The notes under the pieces: model-generated
The model's database searches: none
Told to the model about the DNA's origin: nothing
Seen by the model: the letters and a program-made list of their open reading frames with translations, nothing else
Source of the DNA: Pelagibacteraceae bacterium AG-345-O09
GTDB taxonomy: Bacteria > Pseudomonadota > Alphaproteobacteria > Pelagibacterales > Pelagibacteraceae
NCBI GenBank assembly: GCA_003281725.1
Contig: QCBC01000001.1
Span: 62,001-126,000, forward strand
Reading direction: 5' to 3'
DNA: 64,000 nt
Shown here: positions 1 to 10,267 of the stretch, one piece after another
Position numbering within the stretch: the stretch's first letter is position 1
Layout of the letters: each line of letters begins with the position of its first letter
Made by a program: the position numbers and the translations under genes

Positions 1-1
1 T

Positions 2-334
2 ATAGTATTATTTATCATTTTTTTTATAGCTGCATTTTATGAAGAAAGAGAAAATTTTATAGATTTTCTAATGCAAGCAGGTTTCATTACTTTAATTCTA
101 AATATAACAATGATGATCGTGGCCTATTACCTTAGTAAAACTTTTGCCTCAGGAATAAAACAACAAAAATGTATTACTTTAGAATGTGGATTACAAAATG
201 GTACTTTAGCGATATTTGTTTCTACACAAATATTTGGTACAGATATAATCTATATAACTCCAACAGCTGCTTATGCTTTAATTATGTACATCACTGGTTT
301 TATATTTGTTTTTCTTTTAAAAAATAAAGTTTAA
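2..334 (+). CDS. Bile acid:sodium symporter (BASS) family transporter, C-terminal part (5' truncated by window)
   Basis: Frame stays open upstream of the listed ORF to the window edge; hydrophobic helices with 'LECGLQNGTLAIFV' typical of BASS proteins. Confidence 0.7.
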   Translation: MVLFIIFFIAAFYEERENFIDFLMQAGFITLILNITMMIVAYYLSKTFASGIKQQKCITLECGLQNGTLAIFVSTQIFGTDIIYITPTAAYALIMYITGFIFVFLLKNKV

Positions 335-2775
335 TTATTTTTAAAATTTGTTTGTTTTAAAGATTTGCTGATTGATTCTATTGGATATTTCTTTTTTTCT
401 ACCTCAATAAATAAGTTCTTATTTTGAAGTTCTTCATTAGATAAATCATTATTGATATATCCAAATACTAAATTCTTTTTAAAATTAAATGAATAGTTTC
501 CAGATGTTGATCTTCCTATAATTTTATCATCAATATAGATAGGTTCATCATGGAGTAATAATGGTTTTCCTGGTTCACTTTCTTTTAAAGTAAACATTGA
601 AAATCTAGTTTTAAATTTGTTTTGTTTAATTTTTTCAAGGGCTTGTTTACCTATAAAATCTACATCTTTTTTATTGCTAATAGTAAAAGCTAAACCTGCT
701 TGATACTGGTTTTCTTCAGGGGAAATATCATGCCCCCAATGTAAAAATCCGCTTTCCATTCGCATAATATCCATTGCATGCATTCCACAATTAGAAAGAT
801 TAAAATCTTTACCTTTTTCTATAAGTAATTCGTATATTTTTTTTGCATCTTTAAGATCTACATATAGCTCGTAGCCTAATTCACCTACATATGATAATCT
901 TTGTGTCCAGATTTTAACACCATCAATTGTAATAAACTTTGCAAATCCAAATTTAAATTGATCATTTTCAAAATTATCTTCGCTTAATGTTTTGAGTAAA
1001 TCTCTACTTTTTGGACCAAACAAACCAAATACACATAAATCATCTGTAATATCTTTTAACTCAATATTTTTTGAAAGATGTTTGTTAATATGAAATTTAT
1101 CTCTCTCTCTTGTTGCTGCAGAACTGATTATTCTAAAATGATTTTTATCAACACATACAACTGTTAAATCAGTCTCTATTCCACCATCTGAATTTAACAT
1201 ATGTGTATAGACACATTTACCAGGCTCATTTTTAATGTTTGCAGTACAAATTTTCTGCAGTTCTTGATGTGCTTTATCTGATTTTATTTCAAACTTAGAA
1301 AAAGGAGTTAAGTCAAATAAACCAACATTTTTAAGTGTATTATTTGTTTCATATTCAGCAGATGGATACCAGCTTTGATAATTATAACTATATTCATACT
1401 CAGCCTTTTCTCCATCTAGAGCAAACCACATAGGTCTTTCATAGCCACCTGAAACACCAAAACATGCACCAAAACTTTTTAGATTATCATGATGAGGTAA
1501 AGTTTTAATATTTCTAGATGTTTTATGCTGCTTAAATGGCCAATGCATTCCATACAAATCTCCTAAGGTCTCTGTAATCCTTTTTTTAATAAAACCCAAC
1601 TCCGAATGAAATTTTTGAAATCTTTTTATATCGTAGCTAAAAATATCTTCATTAATGTGGCCAGTCATTAACCATTCTGCGGTAACTTTACCAACGCCTC
1701 CTCCACTCCCTATTCCAATACTATTTAACCCACAACAAACAAAAAAGTTTTTAACTTCTGGCACTTCTCCTAATAATGTATTTGTATCAGGTGTAAAAGA
1801 CTCTGGTCCTGAAAAGAATTTTCTAATACCAGCAGACTCTAAAACTGGAAATCTTTTAATAGCAGAGGCTAAATAAGGTTCAAAATGTTCAAAATTCTCT
1901 TGAAACTCACCAAAAGAAAAATCTTCTGGTACTTTGTTTGTCTTATCCCAGGCGGGAATAGAATTTCCCTCAAAAATACCAACTAATATTTTACCTGCAT
2001 CCTCTTTAATATAAGTTCGATTATCGAAGTCTCTAATTACAGGTAATGTTTTAGACAAATTTTCTATTGGTTCAGTAATAATATAAAAGTGCTCCGCTGG
2101 ATAAAGTGGGATACTTACTCCAGCTTTTTCTCCAATTTGTCTTGACCACATTCCAGATGCTAAAACAATATATTCACATTCAATTTTTTGACCATTAACT
2201 TTTACTCCTGAGATTTTTCCATTTTTAGTTAAAATTTCATCTACTGGAGATTTTTCAAAAATTTGTGCTCCCTCTTTTCTCGCAGCTTTAGCTAACATAT
2301 GAGTAACACCTGATGGATCAGCAGCACCATCTCCGGGCATTAAAATTCCTCCAATAACTTCATCGGTATTAATAATTGGATAATCTTTTTTAATTTGATT
2401 TTTATCTAAAATTCTTACATCAACATCATAAAGTTGTGCAGTTGTTGCTTGTCTTTGAAGTTCTTGCCATCTTCCTTTGTTTTGAGCAATAGAAAGTGCA
2501 CCGTTTAATCTTAAACCTGCAGAATGATCAACTTCCTTTTCAAGTTTTTTATATAAATCTAATGTATATTTTCTTATTTTTGTTATTGCAGCTGTTGGAC
2601 CTAATTGACTTACCAATCCTGCTGCATGCCATGTTGTTCCTGATGTTAACTGATCTCTTTCTAAAAGAATCGTATCTTTCCAACCAAATTTTGCTAAATG
2701 ATAAGCAACAGAACAGCCTACTACACCACCCCCAATAACAACAACCTTAGTGCTACTTGGTAGTTTTTTTTCCAT
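331..2775 (-). CDS. FAD-dependent oxidoreductase with C-terminal GcvT domain (dimethylglycine/sarcosine dehydrogenase-like)
   Basis: N-terminal GGGVVGCSVAYHLA Rossmann motif, 'SGTTWHAAGL' motif, C-terminal aminomethyltransferase fold; 814 aa. Confidence 0.9.
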   Translation of the reverse strand: MEKKLPSSTKVVVIGGGVVGCSVAYHLAKFGWKDTILLERDQLTSGTTWHAAGLVSQLGPTAAITKIRKYTLDLYKKLEKEVDHSAGLRLNGALSIAQNKGRWQELQRQATTAQLYDVDVRILDKNQIKKDYPIINTDEVIGGILMPGDGAADPSGVTHMLAKAARKEGAQIFEKSPVDEILTKNGKISGVKVNGQKIECEYIVLASGMWSRQIGEKAGVSIPLYPAEHFYIITEPIENLSKTLPVIRDFDNRTYIKEDAGKILVGIFEGNSIPAWDKTNKVPEDFSFGEFQENFEHFEPYLASAIKRFPVLESAGIRKFFSGPESFTPDTNTLLGEVPEVKNFFVCCGLNSIGIGSGGGVGKVTAEWLMTGHINEDIFSYDIKRFQKFHSELGFIKKRITETLGDLYGMHWPFKQHKTSRNIKTLPHHDNLKSFGACFGVSGGYERPMWFALDGEKAEYEYSYNYQSWYPSAEYETNNTLKNVGLFDLTPFSKFEIKSDKAHQELQKICTANIKNEPGKCVYTHMLNSDGGIETDLTVVCVDKNHFRIISSAATRERDKFHINKHLSKNIELKDITDDLCVFGLFGPKSRDLLKTLSEDNFENDQFKFGFAKFITIDGVKIWTQRLSYVGELGYELYVDLKDAKKIYELLIEKGKDFNLSNCGMHAMDIMRMESGFLHWGHDISPEENQYQAGLAFTISNKKDVDFIGKQALEKIKQNKFKTRFSMFTLKESEPGKPLLLHDEPIYIDDKIIGRSTSGNYSFNFKKNLVFGYINNDLSNEELQNKNLFIEVEKKKYPIESISKSLKQTNFKNN

Positions 2776-2779
2776 TTAA

Positions 2780-3898
2780 TTAATTTTTGATAGCTTCTCC
2801 AGGATCAAGATATTCGTGTCCAAATACATCTGCAACTGCTTTATAAGTCACATGGCCTTTATGAACATTTAATCCTGCTAAAAAGTTTTTATCTTCCCCT
2901 AAAGCTTTTTGGTAACCTTTGTTAGCTAATTTTACTAAAAAAGGAAGTGTTGCTTTATTTAAAGCTAATGTTGAAGTTCTAGGAACTCCACCAGGCATGT
3001 TTGCTACACAATAATGAACAACATCATCAACTATGTACGTTGGGTCACCATGAGTTGTTGGCTTGCTAGTTTCAACACACCCTCCTTGATCTATTGCTAC
3101 ATCAACTATTACAGAACCTCTTTTCATTAATTTTAACATATCTTTTGTAACTAATTTTGGTGCTTCAGCTCCAGGTATAAGTACACCCCCAACTACTAGA
3201 TCTGCTTCTGCAATTAAATTATTTAAATCTATTTTATCACTTTGTTCAGGAATAATTTTATCACCAAACATTTCAACTAATTGATTGAGTCTTGCTTCTG
3301 ATTTATCAACTATATGAACTTTAGCTTGCATCCCTGTTGCTATAACTGCAGCATTTTCCCCAACTACTCCACCACCTAAAATAACAACTGTTCCACCAGT
3401 TACTCCTGGCGCACCTCCTAATAAAAGACCTCTGCCTTTTTGATTTTTTTCTAAACAATGTGCTCCTGCTTGAACAGACATTCGTCCTGCAACAGCACTC
3501 ATAGGTGCAAGCAAAGGAAGTCTACCGTTATCATCAGTCACAGTTTCATAAGCAATATTAATACTTCTAGATTTAATTAATCCCTCTGTAAGTTCTTTTG
3601 CAGCAGCTAAATGAAGATAAGTATAAACAATTTGATTTTCTCTAATCATATCTACTTCAACTTTTTGAGGCTCTTTTACTTTAACAATTATTTCAGCATC
3701 ATTAAAAATGTCAGCTGCACTGCTAGCTATTTTAGCACCAGCTTTTGTATATTGATCATTATCAAAACCAGCTTCAAAACCACCATTATTTTCAACTAAA
3801 ACTTCGTGACCTTGAGATATTAAAGTTTTTACACTTTCGGGTGTTAACCCAATTCTATTTTCTTGAGGTTTTATTTCTTTAGGTACGCCTATCCGCAT
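2780..3898 (-). CDS. ald: Alanine dehydrogenase
   Basis: MRIGVPKEIKPQENRIGLTPESV and VVILGGGVVGENAA; full-length 372 aa. Confidence 0.96.
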   Translation of the reverse strand: MRIGVPKEIKPQENRIGLTPESVKTLISQGHEVLVENNGGFEAGFDNDQYTKAGAKIASSAADIFNDAEIIVKVKEPQKVEVDMIRENQIVYTYLHLAAAKELTEGLIKSRSINIAYETVTDDNGRLPLLAPMSAVAGRMSVQAGAHCLEKNQKGRGLLLGGAPGVTGGTVVILGGGVVGENAAVIATGMQAKVHIVDKSEARLNQLVEMFGDKIIPEQSDKIDLNNLIAEADLVVGGVLIPGAEAPKLVTKDMLKLMKRGSVIVDVAIDQGGCVETSKPTTHGDPTYIVDDVVHYCVANMPGGVPRTSTLALNKATLPFLVKLANKGYQKALGEDKNFLAGLNVHKGHVTYKAVADVFGHEYLDPGEAIKN

Positions 3899-3942
3899 TA
3901 TCTCTATCTGTGTTAATTATAGATATTTTAAATATAAACTAA

Positions 3943-5289
3943 CTAGTTTTTTTGGTTCTTTTGATAATTAGTGATACCTGTTCTTAATTTATCAATAATC
4001 TCATCGATATGTTTTTTTTCACATATAAATTGTGGAGCAATGATTAAACAATCACCTGTCGCTTTGAAATTTACTCCAGCTTCATAACATGATTTAAAAG
4101 TTTCATATCCAGCTTTACCAGCTTTTGTGTTAAGTTTCATATCTATACCACCCATCATTCCATAACCTCTAATATTTTCAACAGATTCTAAATCTTGAAG
4201 TGAAAATAAACCTTTTTGAAAATAAGGTGCTAAATCTTTTGCTCGATTAAAAATGTCTTCTTTTTCGAAAATATCTTGAACAGCTAATGCAGCAGCCACA
4301 GCTACTGGAATTCCTGAATAGGTATATCCATGAAATAATTCTACTGATCCCATTGGAGATGCATCCATAACAGAGTTATATATTTCATCTTTACAAGCAA
4401 CTACACCCATTGGAACTACACCATTTGTTGTAGCTTTAGCCATTGTCATAATATCTGGAGTTACACCATATTCTATACTAGCAAAAGAAGAACCTGTTCT
4501 TCCCCATCCAGTAATCACTTCATCAAAAATTAAAAGTATCCCATGTTTATCACAAGTCTCTCTTAATTTTTGTAAATAACCTTTTGGTGGAACCAATGTT
4601 CCTGTGGATCCAGCAATTGGTTCAACAATACATGCCGCTATATTTTCTGGACCAAAATTCATTGCTATTCTCTCCAAATCATCAGCTCTATCTGCTCCAG
4701 TTTCGGGTTGACCGCTTACAAACTTATGTTCATCTAAATGAGTGTGTCTCATATGTTGAACTCCTGGCATGAGAACACTTGCAAAAGTTTTAACATTATT
4801 AATCATTCCCCCAACTGAAATACAACCAATGTTCATTCCATGATAGGCACGCTCTCTTCCTACAAATCTAAATCTCTCTGCTTTACCTTTGGATCTATGA
4901 TAAGCAATTGCAATTTTTAGAGCAGTCTCAACTGCTGTTGATCCACAAATAGTATAAAATATTTTATTTAAATCACCTGGTGTATGTTTTGAAATTTTTG
5001 TTGCTAATTCAAATGAACCACCAAAACCTTGTTGGAATGGTTGAGCATAATCTAAAGTTTCTAATTGTTTTGTAACTGCTTCTGTTATTTCTTTTCTTCC
5101 ATGACCAAGAGGATTACAAAACAAACCCGAGCTTGCATCAATTTGGGTTTTTCCATGGTGTGTTTTTAGATAGACACCTTTTGCTTCAGTAATCAATCTA
5201 GGATTTTTTTTAAAGTCTTTATTGGATGTAAAAGGCATCCAATGTTCATTTAGAGAATTTGGAATATTTGTTCTATTTTCTGAGCTCAT
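3943..5289 (-). CDS. Class III omega-amino acid:pyruvate aminotransferase (taurine/beta-alanine type)
   Basis: LNEHWMPFTSNKDF start and LLIFDEVITGWGRTGSSF PLP region; adjacent to ald and tauABC. Confidence 0.88.
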   Translation of the reverse strand: MSSENRTNIPNSLNEHWMPFTSNKDFKKNPRLITEAKGVYLKTHHGKTQIDASSGLFCNPLGHGRKEITEAVTKQLETLDYAQPFQQGFGGSFELATKISKHTPGDLNKIFYTICGSTAVETALKIAIAYHRSKGKAERFRFVGRERAYHGMNIGCISVGGMINNVKTFASVLMPGVQHMRHTHLDEHKFVSGQPETGADRADDLERIAMNFGPENIAACIVEPIAGSTGTLVPPKGYLQKLRETCDKHGILLIFDEVITGWGRTGSSFASIEYGVTPDIMTMAKATTNGVVPMGVVACKDEIYNSVMDASPMGSVELFHGYTYSGIPVAVAAALAVQDIFEKEDIFNRAKDLAPYFQKGLFSLQDLESVENIRGYGMMGGIDMKLNTKAGKAGYETFKSCYEAGVNFKATGDCLIIAPQFICEKKHIDEIIDKLRTGITNYQKNQKN

Positions 5290-5392
5290 AATTAATTAAT
5301 ATTTAAGTATTTTTAAATTCATAGACTAAATTTGGTTGTTTACTAGAAATTTATTAAAACTCAAATTGAACTAATCATACTATACAACTTTT

Positions 5393-5404
5393 AATTGTAC
5401 AATT
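5393..5404. promoter_or_regulatory. Perfect 12-bp palindrome AATTGTACAATT in the divergent promoter region upstream of tauA
   Basis: Direct reading of 5393-5404; flanked by T-rich and A-rich arms that extend the symmetry imperfectly. Confidence 0.4.
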
Positions 5405-5503
5405 GAAAAATTTGCAATTCTGCTTCCAGATATAATTTGTTTTACTTCTATTCAAAATTGAATTTAAATATCTACAATTAAATAATTAAAGATAGGGGAA
5501 TAA

Positions 5504-6445
5504 ATGAAAAAAATAATAAGTTTTCTTCTAGGATGTTTTGTAGCTCTTAACTTAAGTATTTCTGCTGCTAATGCGGCTGCTAATGAAGTCAGAGTTGCTT
5601 ATTTTCTAGAATGGCCAAGTCCAAATTTAGAAGATATGCAAAAAAAAGCATTCGCTAAAGCTCTTGGTGTTCCAGTTAAATGGACAAATTTCACAAACGG
5701 TGGAGCAATGACTGATGCTATGCTTGCAGGAGATATAGACATTTCTTATTCTCAAGGTTTAGTACCTTTCATTAACGCTGTTAAATCTAAAGCACCAATT
5801 AAACTAGTTGATATTGCTATGGAATACGGAATGGGAGGAACAACTTGTGTTACTTCTAATGCTTCTGGAATTACAAAAGCAAATGCTACTGAATTAGAAG
5901 GTAAGAAAGTTGCTGTTCCATTAGGAACAATGGCTGAATACGTTTTTGATGAAAGTATGAAAGTTGTTGGAGCTGATAGAGGCAAAATGGATATTATTCA
6001 AATGGATCCTGAAGAGGGAGCTGCTGCATTAGTAAGTGGTGATGTTGTAATGGCATGTTTATTTGGTGGTAACTCAATTAAAGCTGCTACTGCTGTTGGA
6101 TCTAGATTACTTACTGTTCAAGAAGCAAGAGATGCTGGTATCCTAGGTATTGATATCACTTCAGTAACTACAAAGTTTATGAAGGAAAATCCTGGAATGC
6201 TTAGAACTTTCATAGAAGTAACTCATGAAGCTAACGCAAGATACAAAGCTGGTAAAGCGGATATGAATGCGATGTCAAAAGCTTCAGAAATGAAAGTTGC
6301 TGATATGAAAGAAACTTTAAGTGGTTTTAAATTTCTTTCACCAGAGGAAACTAAACAGTCTATGGAAAAAGGAAATCTTAAGGCGTTTCTAGATGGTATG
6401 GGAACTCCAAGAGGAAATGTAGATACTAGTTTCTTACCTTTATAA
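5504..6445 (+). CDS. tauA: Taurine-type ABC transporter substrate-binding protein
   Basis: Signal peptide; 'AYFLEWPSPNLEDMQKKAFAKALGVPVKWTNFTNGGAMTDAMLAGDIDI'; followed by tauB and tauC. Confidence 0.88.
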   Translation: MKKIISFLLGCFVALNLSISAANAAANEVRVAYFLEWPSPNLEDMQKKAFAKALGVPVKWTNFTNGGAMTDAMLAGDIDISYSQGLVPFINAVKSKAPIKLVDIAMEYGMGGTTCVTSNASGITKANATELEGKKVAVPLGTMAEYVFDESMKVVGADRGKMDIIQMDPEEGAAALVSGDVVMACLFGGNSIKAATAVGSRLLTVQEARDAGILGIDITSVTTKFMKENPGMLRTFIEVTHEANARYKAGKADMNAMSKASEMKVADMKETLSGFKFLSPEETKQSMEKGNLKAFLDGMGTPRGNVDTSFLPL

Positions 6446-6468
6446 TCTAAAGGTATTTAAATTTTAAG

Positions 6469-6505
6469 TAGGCGCCAATTTTATTAAATTGGTGCCTATT
6501 TTTTT
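6469..6505 (+). terminator. Intrinsic terminator/attenuator hairpin between tauA and tauB
   Basis: 13-bp stem TAGGCGCCAATTT / AAATTGGTGCCTA (one G-U pair), loop TATT, then a run of 7 T. Confidence 0.85.
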
Positions 6506-6533
6506 AATAAAAATTTTTATATAAAGTCATTTT

Positions 6534-7331
6534 ATGAGTGATCTAATTTCTCAAAATCTTAATATGATTTTTAAGACTCCAAAAGGAGAAACAGTTCACG
6601 CTTTAAAAGATTTAAATTTTACACTTAAAAAAGGAGAACTTCTTACAGTTCTTGGTCCATCTGGTTGTGGGAAAACAACTTTACTTAATATCACTGCAGG
6701 GTTTATCAGACCAACTTCAGGTGTTATCACTTTAAATAATAGAGAGATTGATGGCCCTGGTGTTGAAAGAGGAATGGTTTTTCAACAAGGAGCTTTATTT
6801 GAATGGTTAACTGTTGCAGAGAATGTAAACTTTGGATTAAGAATGAAGAAAGAAGATCCTATACAAACTGCAAAAAAAGTAGGTGAGTGGTTGGAAATTG
6901 TAGGTTTACAAGGATTTGGTAATACTCCAACCTATCAGTTATCAGGAGGAATGCAGCAAAGAGTTGCTCTAGCAAGATGTCTTATTAATGATCCAGATTT
7001 AATTTTAATGGATGAACCATTAGGTGCCCTTGACGCATTAACTAGAGAAAAAATGCAGTCTTTAGTTTTAAAAATTTGGAAAGAAACAGGAAAAACAATC
7101 ATCTTAATTACTCACTCAGTTGAAGAAGCTTTATTACTTGGTGAAAGACTTTACGTAATGGCTCCAAGACCAGGCCGTATACATAAAGAATACAATCTAC
7201 CTTTTGCTTCGATGGGATTAAAAGAAGATTTAAGAGAAATTAAAAAAAATAAGGATTTTTCTACAAAGCGTGAAGAAATATTAGAAATGATTTGGAATAT
7301 GGAAGAAGAAATTATGGGGAAAGATATTTAA
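6534..7331 (+). CDS. tauB: Taurine/sulfonate ABC transporter ATP-binding protein
   Basis: Walker A GPSGCGKTT, signature LSGGMQQR, Walker B LILMDEP. Confidence 0.92.
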   Translation: MSDLISQNLNMIFKTPKGETVHALKDLNFTLKKGELLTVLGPSGCGKTTLLNITAGFIRPTSGVITLNNREIDGPGVERGMVFQQGALFEWLTVAENVNFGLRMKKEDPIQTAKKVGEWLEIVGLQGFGNTPTYQLSGGMQQRVALARCLINDPDLILMDEPLGALDALTREKMQSLVLKIWKETGKTIILITHSVEEALLLGERLYVMAPRPGRIHKEYNLPFASMGLKEDLREIKKNKDFSTKREEILEMIWNMEEEIMGKDI

Positions 7332-9257
7332 ATGCTTACTCAAATAGTAACTTTTTTGATTTTTGTAGCAGTTATAGGCTGTATTCTTTATGGAAGAAAA
7401 CTAATTAGAACTGAAAAAGTTGATGCAGTGTTTGGTAATCCTGAAAGAGCATTAGGTGGTACGCATTGGGTTATTGTAGGAAGCAGCTTTCTTCTTTTAG
7501 TTTGGCTTTATTATTCTTGGGATATTGCAAAAGGATTTTATCCAAAATCTGCTAACGAACTTTGCCAAGTAGCAAAAGTAAATGACTCATTGCTAGGTTT
7601 AAAATATCAATTTCCTATTGAAGAAAGGGAATTCAAAAGCACGTCTCAAATCAAGAAAGAAAATAAAAACCTTAATCTAATTTTAAACGAAATACAAAAT
7701 TCTCAAGAAATAGATAATCAACAAAAAACAGTTCTTGCAGGATTTATAAAGAAAACAAATCAATTAATTCCATTATTAACAAATGAAGATTTGATTGAAA
7801 ACGAAACCAAGCAAAAGATTAATGATATTACAGGTAAAATAAACCTTTTAACTGAAAATTTTCAAAAACCAGATTATCCATTTGAAACTGAACAGGAGCT
7901 TAATGAAAGACTTAAAGCTGTAAGTGAAGAAGGTGGATGGGGAATTGTAAAAGTACAATCAGGAACTGGTTCCATAGAAAATACTATGGAAGTACCCTTA
8001 ATTCCAGCAACTGATAGAGGTTTAAAATTTCATACTGCTGCACAAGAATTAAACTTAATTAGCGATGAATTTTTTAAACTAAGAAATCATAATCCTCAAT
8101 TTAAAAATCAAATCAAACAACTTAAAGATGATATTAAATCTTATAGAAATGATCTAAGTGACAGTGAGGAAGTGGCATCTACCTATGCAAAAAATATTGT
8201 AAAGATTGCAAGAAGAATAGAATTTGCCAGTATATATCCGCCAAATGCATTAAACAAAATGCAAAATGCTATTATTAAATTTGATAATGCACAATTAAAA
8301 ATACAAGGTGGTCTAAGATTAATAGATATTTTATTATTCCCAGCCGGAACAATAGTTGCTAGTGGTCCAAGTTGTTCTGAACAAGGTTCTGGTAGATGGC
8401 TTCCAAAACCATCTGATACTTTTAACAAGTTTATATTAATGTCAAAACCAAGCGTTGGTTACAAAGATATACCTCTTCTTTGGATAGATATGGTTGATGT
8501 CAGTAAAATGATTGGATTTATTTTACCAGATTGGATAGCAGATATTTTACCTGGTGAATATCCAGTTCATACTAAAGATGGAATTGTAAAAGAAAATTTC
8601 AAAGGTAATGTTTTAAAAGTTGTAACAGGTGATTTCAAATTATTTAAGGTGCCAGTGCCTTACGGACACATTTGGGATTCATTTTTGAGAGTTTTTCTAG
8701 GATTAGTGTTTGGAATAATCATTGGTGTACCACTAGGTTTATTTATGGGACTAAATAGATTTGCCAAAGGTTTTTTTGATCCTTTGATTGAACTTTATAG
8801 ACCTGTCCCCCCTTTAGCTTGGGCACCACTAATTATTTCTGTATTGGGTATAGATAACACTGGAAAAGTATTTCTTTTATTTATGGTTTCTTTATCAATT
8901 ATGATTATTTCAGCCAGAGCTGGTGCCTCGGGGACTCAACTTTCTAAAATTCATGCTGCTCATTCATTGGGGGCATCTAAACGACAAATATTAAGGCACG
9001 TAATATTTCCTAATTCATTACCAGAGATCCTTACTGGTATAAGAGTTGCAGTAGGTATGTGTTGGGGAACTTTAGTTGCAGCAGAGTTTTTAGCAGGTAC
9101 AACGGGTATTGGATTTGTAGAAAACGTTGCAAAAAAATATTTTCAATATGAAGTGATTTGGATAACAATATTTATAATGGGTATGCTTGGATTATTGTTT
9201 GATATCACTTTGAGAAAAATTATAGATAAAACAATCCCATGGCGCGGAAAAGGATAG
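7332..9257 (+). CDS. tauC: Taurine/sulfonate ABC transporter permease with a large N-terminal/central extension (641 aa)
   Basis: C-terminal ~220 aa is a normal TauC/SsuC permease (EAA loop SLGASKRQILRHVIFPNSLPEILTG); preceded by TM segments and about 330 aa of coiled-coil-rich insertion. Confidence 0.85.
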   Translation: MLTQIVTFLIFVAVIGCILYGRKLIRTEKVDAVFGNPERALGGTHWVIVGSSFLLLVWLYYSWDIAKGFYPKSANELCQVAKVNDSLLGLKYQFPIEEREFKSTSQIKKENKNLNLILNEIQNSQEIDNQQKTVLAGFIKKTNQLIPLLTNEDLIENETKQKINDITGKINLLTENFQKPDYPFETEQELNERLKAVSEEGGWGIVKVQSGTGSIENTMEVPLIPATDRGLKFHTAAQELNLISDEFFKLRNHNPQFKNQIKQLKDDIKSYRNDLSDSEEVASTYAKNIVKIARRIEFASIYPPNALNKMQNAIIKFDNAQLKIQGGLRLIDILLFPAGTIVASGPSCSEQGSGRWLPKPSDTFNKFILMSKPSVGYKDIPLLWIDMVDVSKMIGFILPDWIADILPGEYPVHTKDGIVKENFKGNVLKVVTGDFKLFKVPVPYGHIWDSFLRVFLGLVFGIIIGVPLGLFMGLNRFAKGFFDPLIELYRPVPPLAWAPLIISVLGIDNTGKVFLLFMVSLSIMIISARAGASGTQLSKIHAAHSLGASKRQILRHVIFPNSLPEILTGIRVAVGMCWGTLVAAEFLAGTTGIGFVENVAKKYFQYEVIWITIFIMGMLGLLFDITLRKIIDKTIPWRGKG

Positions 9258-9258
9258 T

Positions 9259-10263
9259 TTGAAAACGGATATTTTAAAAAAAGAAGTTATTAAAATCTTT
9301 AAAAAATTTGGCTTAAACAATAATCATGCTTTAATTTCGGCTAATGCTTTAATCAATGCCGAGTTAGTTGGTGCCTATGGGCACGGTCTTTCAAGATTAA
9401 AAATGTATTGTGAAAGAATTTCTAAAAAAGTTATTAATCCAAAACCTAAAATTAAGATTAAAAAGATTTCACAATCTATCTCACTAGTAGATGCAAATAA
9501 TAGTATAGGTTTTATAGCTGCAGATGTTGCTATAAAAAAAGCAATTCAAAATGCAACTAAAACAGGGATAGGAATGGTTGCAGTAAAAAATAGCGGTCAT
9601 TTTGGTCTTTCAGGATACTATGCAGAGCAAGCAGTAAAAAAAAATCTGGTTACTATGATTTATACAAGTGCACCACCAGCAGTAGCTCCGCATGGAGCAT
9701 TAAAAAGTTTATTTGGTACTAACCCGATTTGTTTTGGAACTCCTACAGGTTCAAAGATTCCATTTATTTTGGATACCTCTATTTCAATGATTAATAGAGG
9801 AAAGATAAGAGTAGCTGCAAGAAATAATCAAAAAATTCCAGAGGGTGTTGCTTTAGATAAATTTGGTAAACCTACAACAGATGCAAAAAAAGCTCTAAAA
9901 GGAGTTCAATTACCTATTGCTGGTTTCAGAGGTTCAGGATTAGCTTGGATGGTTGATATTTTAAGTGGTGTATTAACGGGTAGTAATCATGCTGGCCGAG
10001 TTAAAGATCCATTTGATGATTTTTCAGGTCCACAAAATATTGGCCATTTATTTATCACATTTAAAACAAATTTATTTGTGAAGGATTATAATAGTAGAAT
10101 TAAAAATAATATTAAAACAATTAAAAAATTACCGAAAATTAAAGGTGTAAAAAATATTATGTACCCTGGTGAAAATAAATTTAAAAGGTTCAAAATAAAT
10201 TCAAAAAAGGATATCAAAATTTCAGAAACAATTAAAAAAGACTTAAAAATACTTAAGAATTAA
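9259..10263 (+). CDS. Ldh2-family (malate/L-lactate/sulfolactate) dehydrogenase, TTG start
   Basis: AYGHGLSRLKMYCERI, 'KNSGHFGLSGYYAEQA', 'FGTNPICFGTPTG' family motifs. Confidence 0.85.
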   Translation: MKTDILKKEVIKIFKKFGLNNNHALISANALINAELVGAYGHGLSRLKMYCERISKKVINPKPKIKIKKISQSISLVDANNSIGFIAADVAIKKAIQNATKTGIGMVAVKNSGHFGLSGYYAEQAVKKNLVTMIYTSAPPAVAPHGALKSLFGTNPICFGTPTGSKIPFILDTSISMINRGKIRVAARNNQKIPEGVALDKFGKPTTDAKKALKGVQLPIAGFRGSGLAWMVDILSGVLTGSNHAGRVKDPFDDFSGPQNIGHLFITFKTNLFVKDYNSRIKNNIKTIKKLPKIKGVKNIMYPGENKFKRFKINSKKDIKISETIKKDLKILKN

Positions 10264-10267
10264 ATTT

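Noticed and set aside
1655-2738. 73- and 80-aa plus-strand ORFs within the FAD-GcvT gene
   Set aside because: Shadow frames of a long conserved protein.
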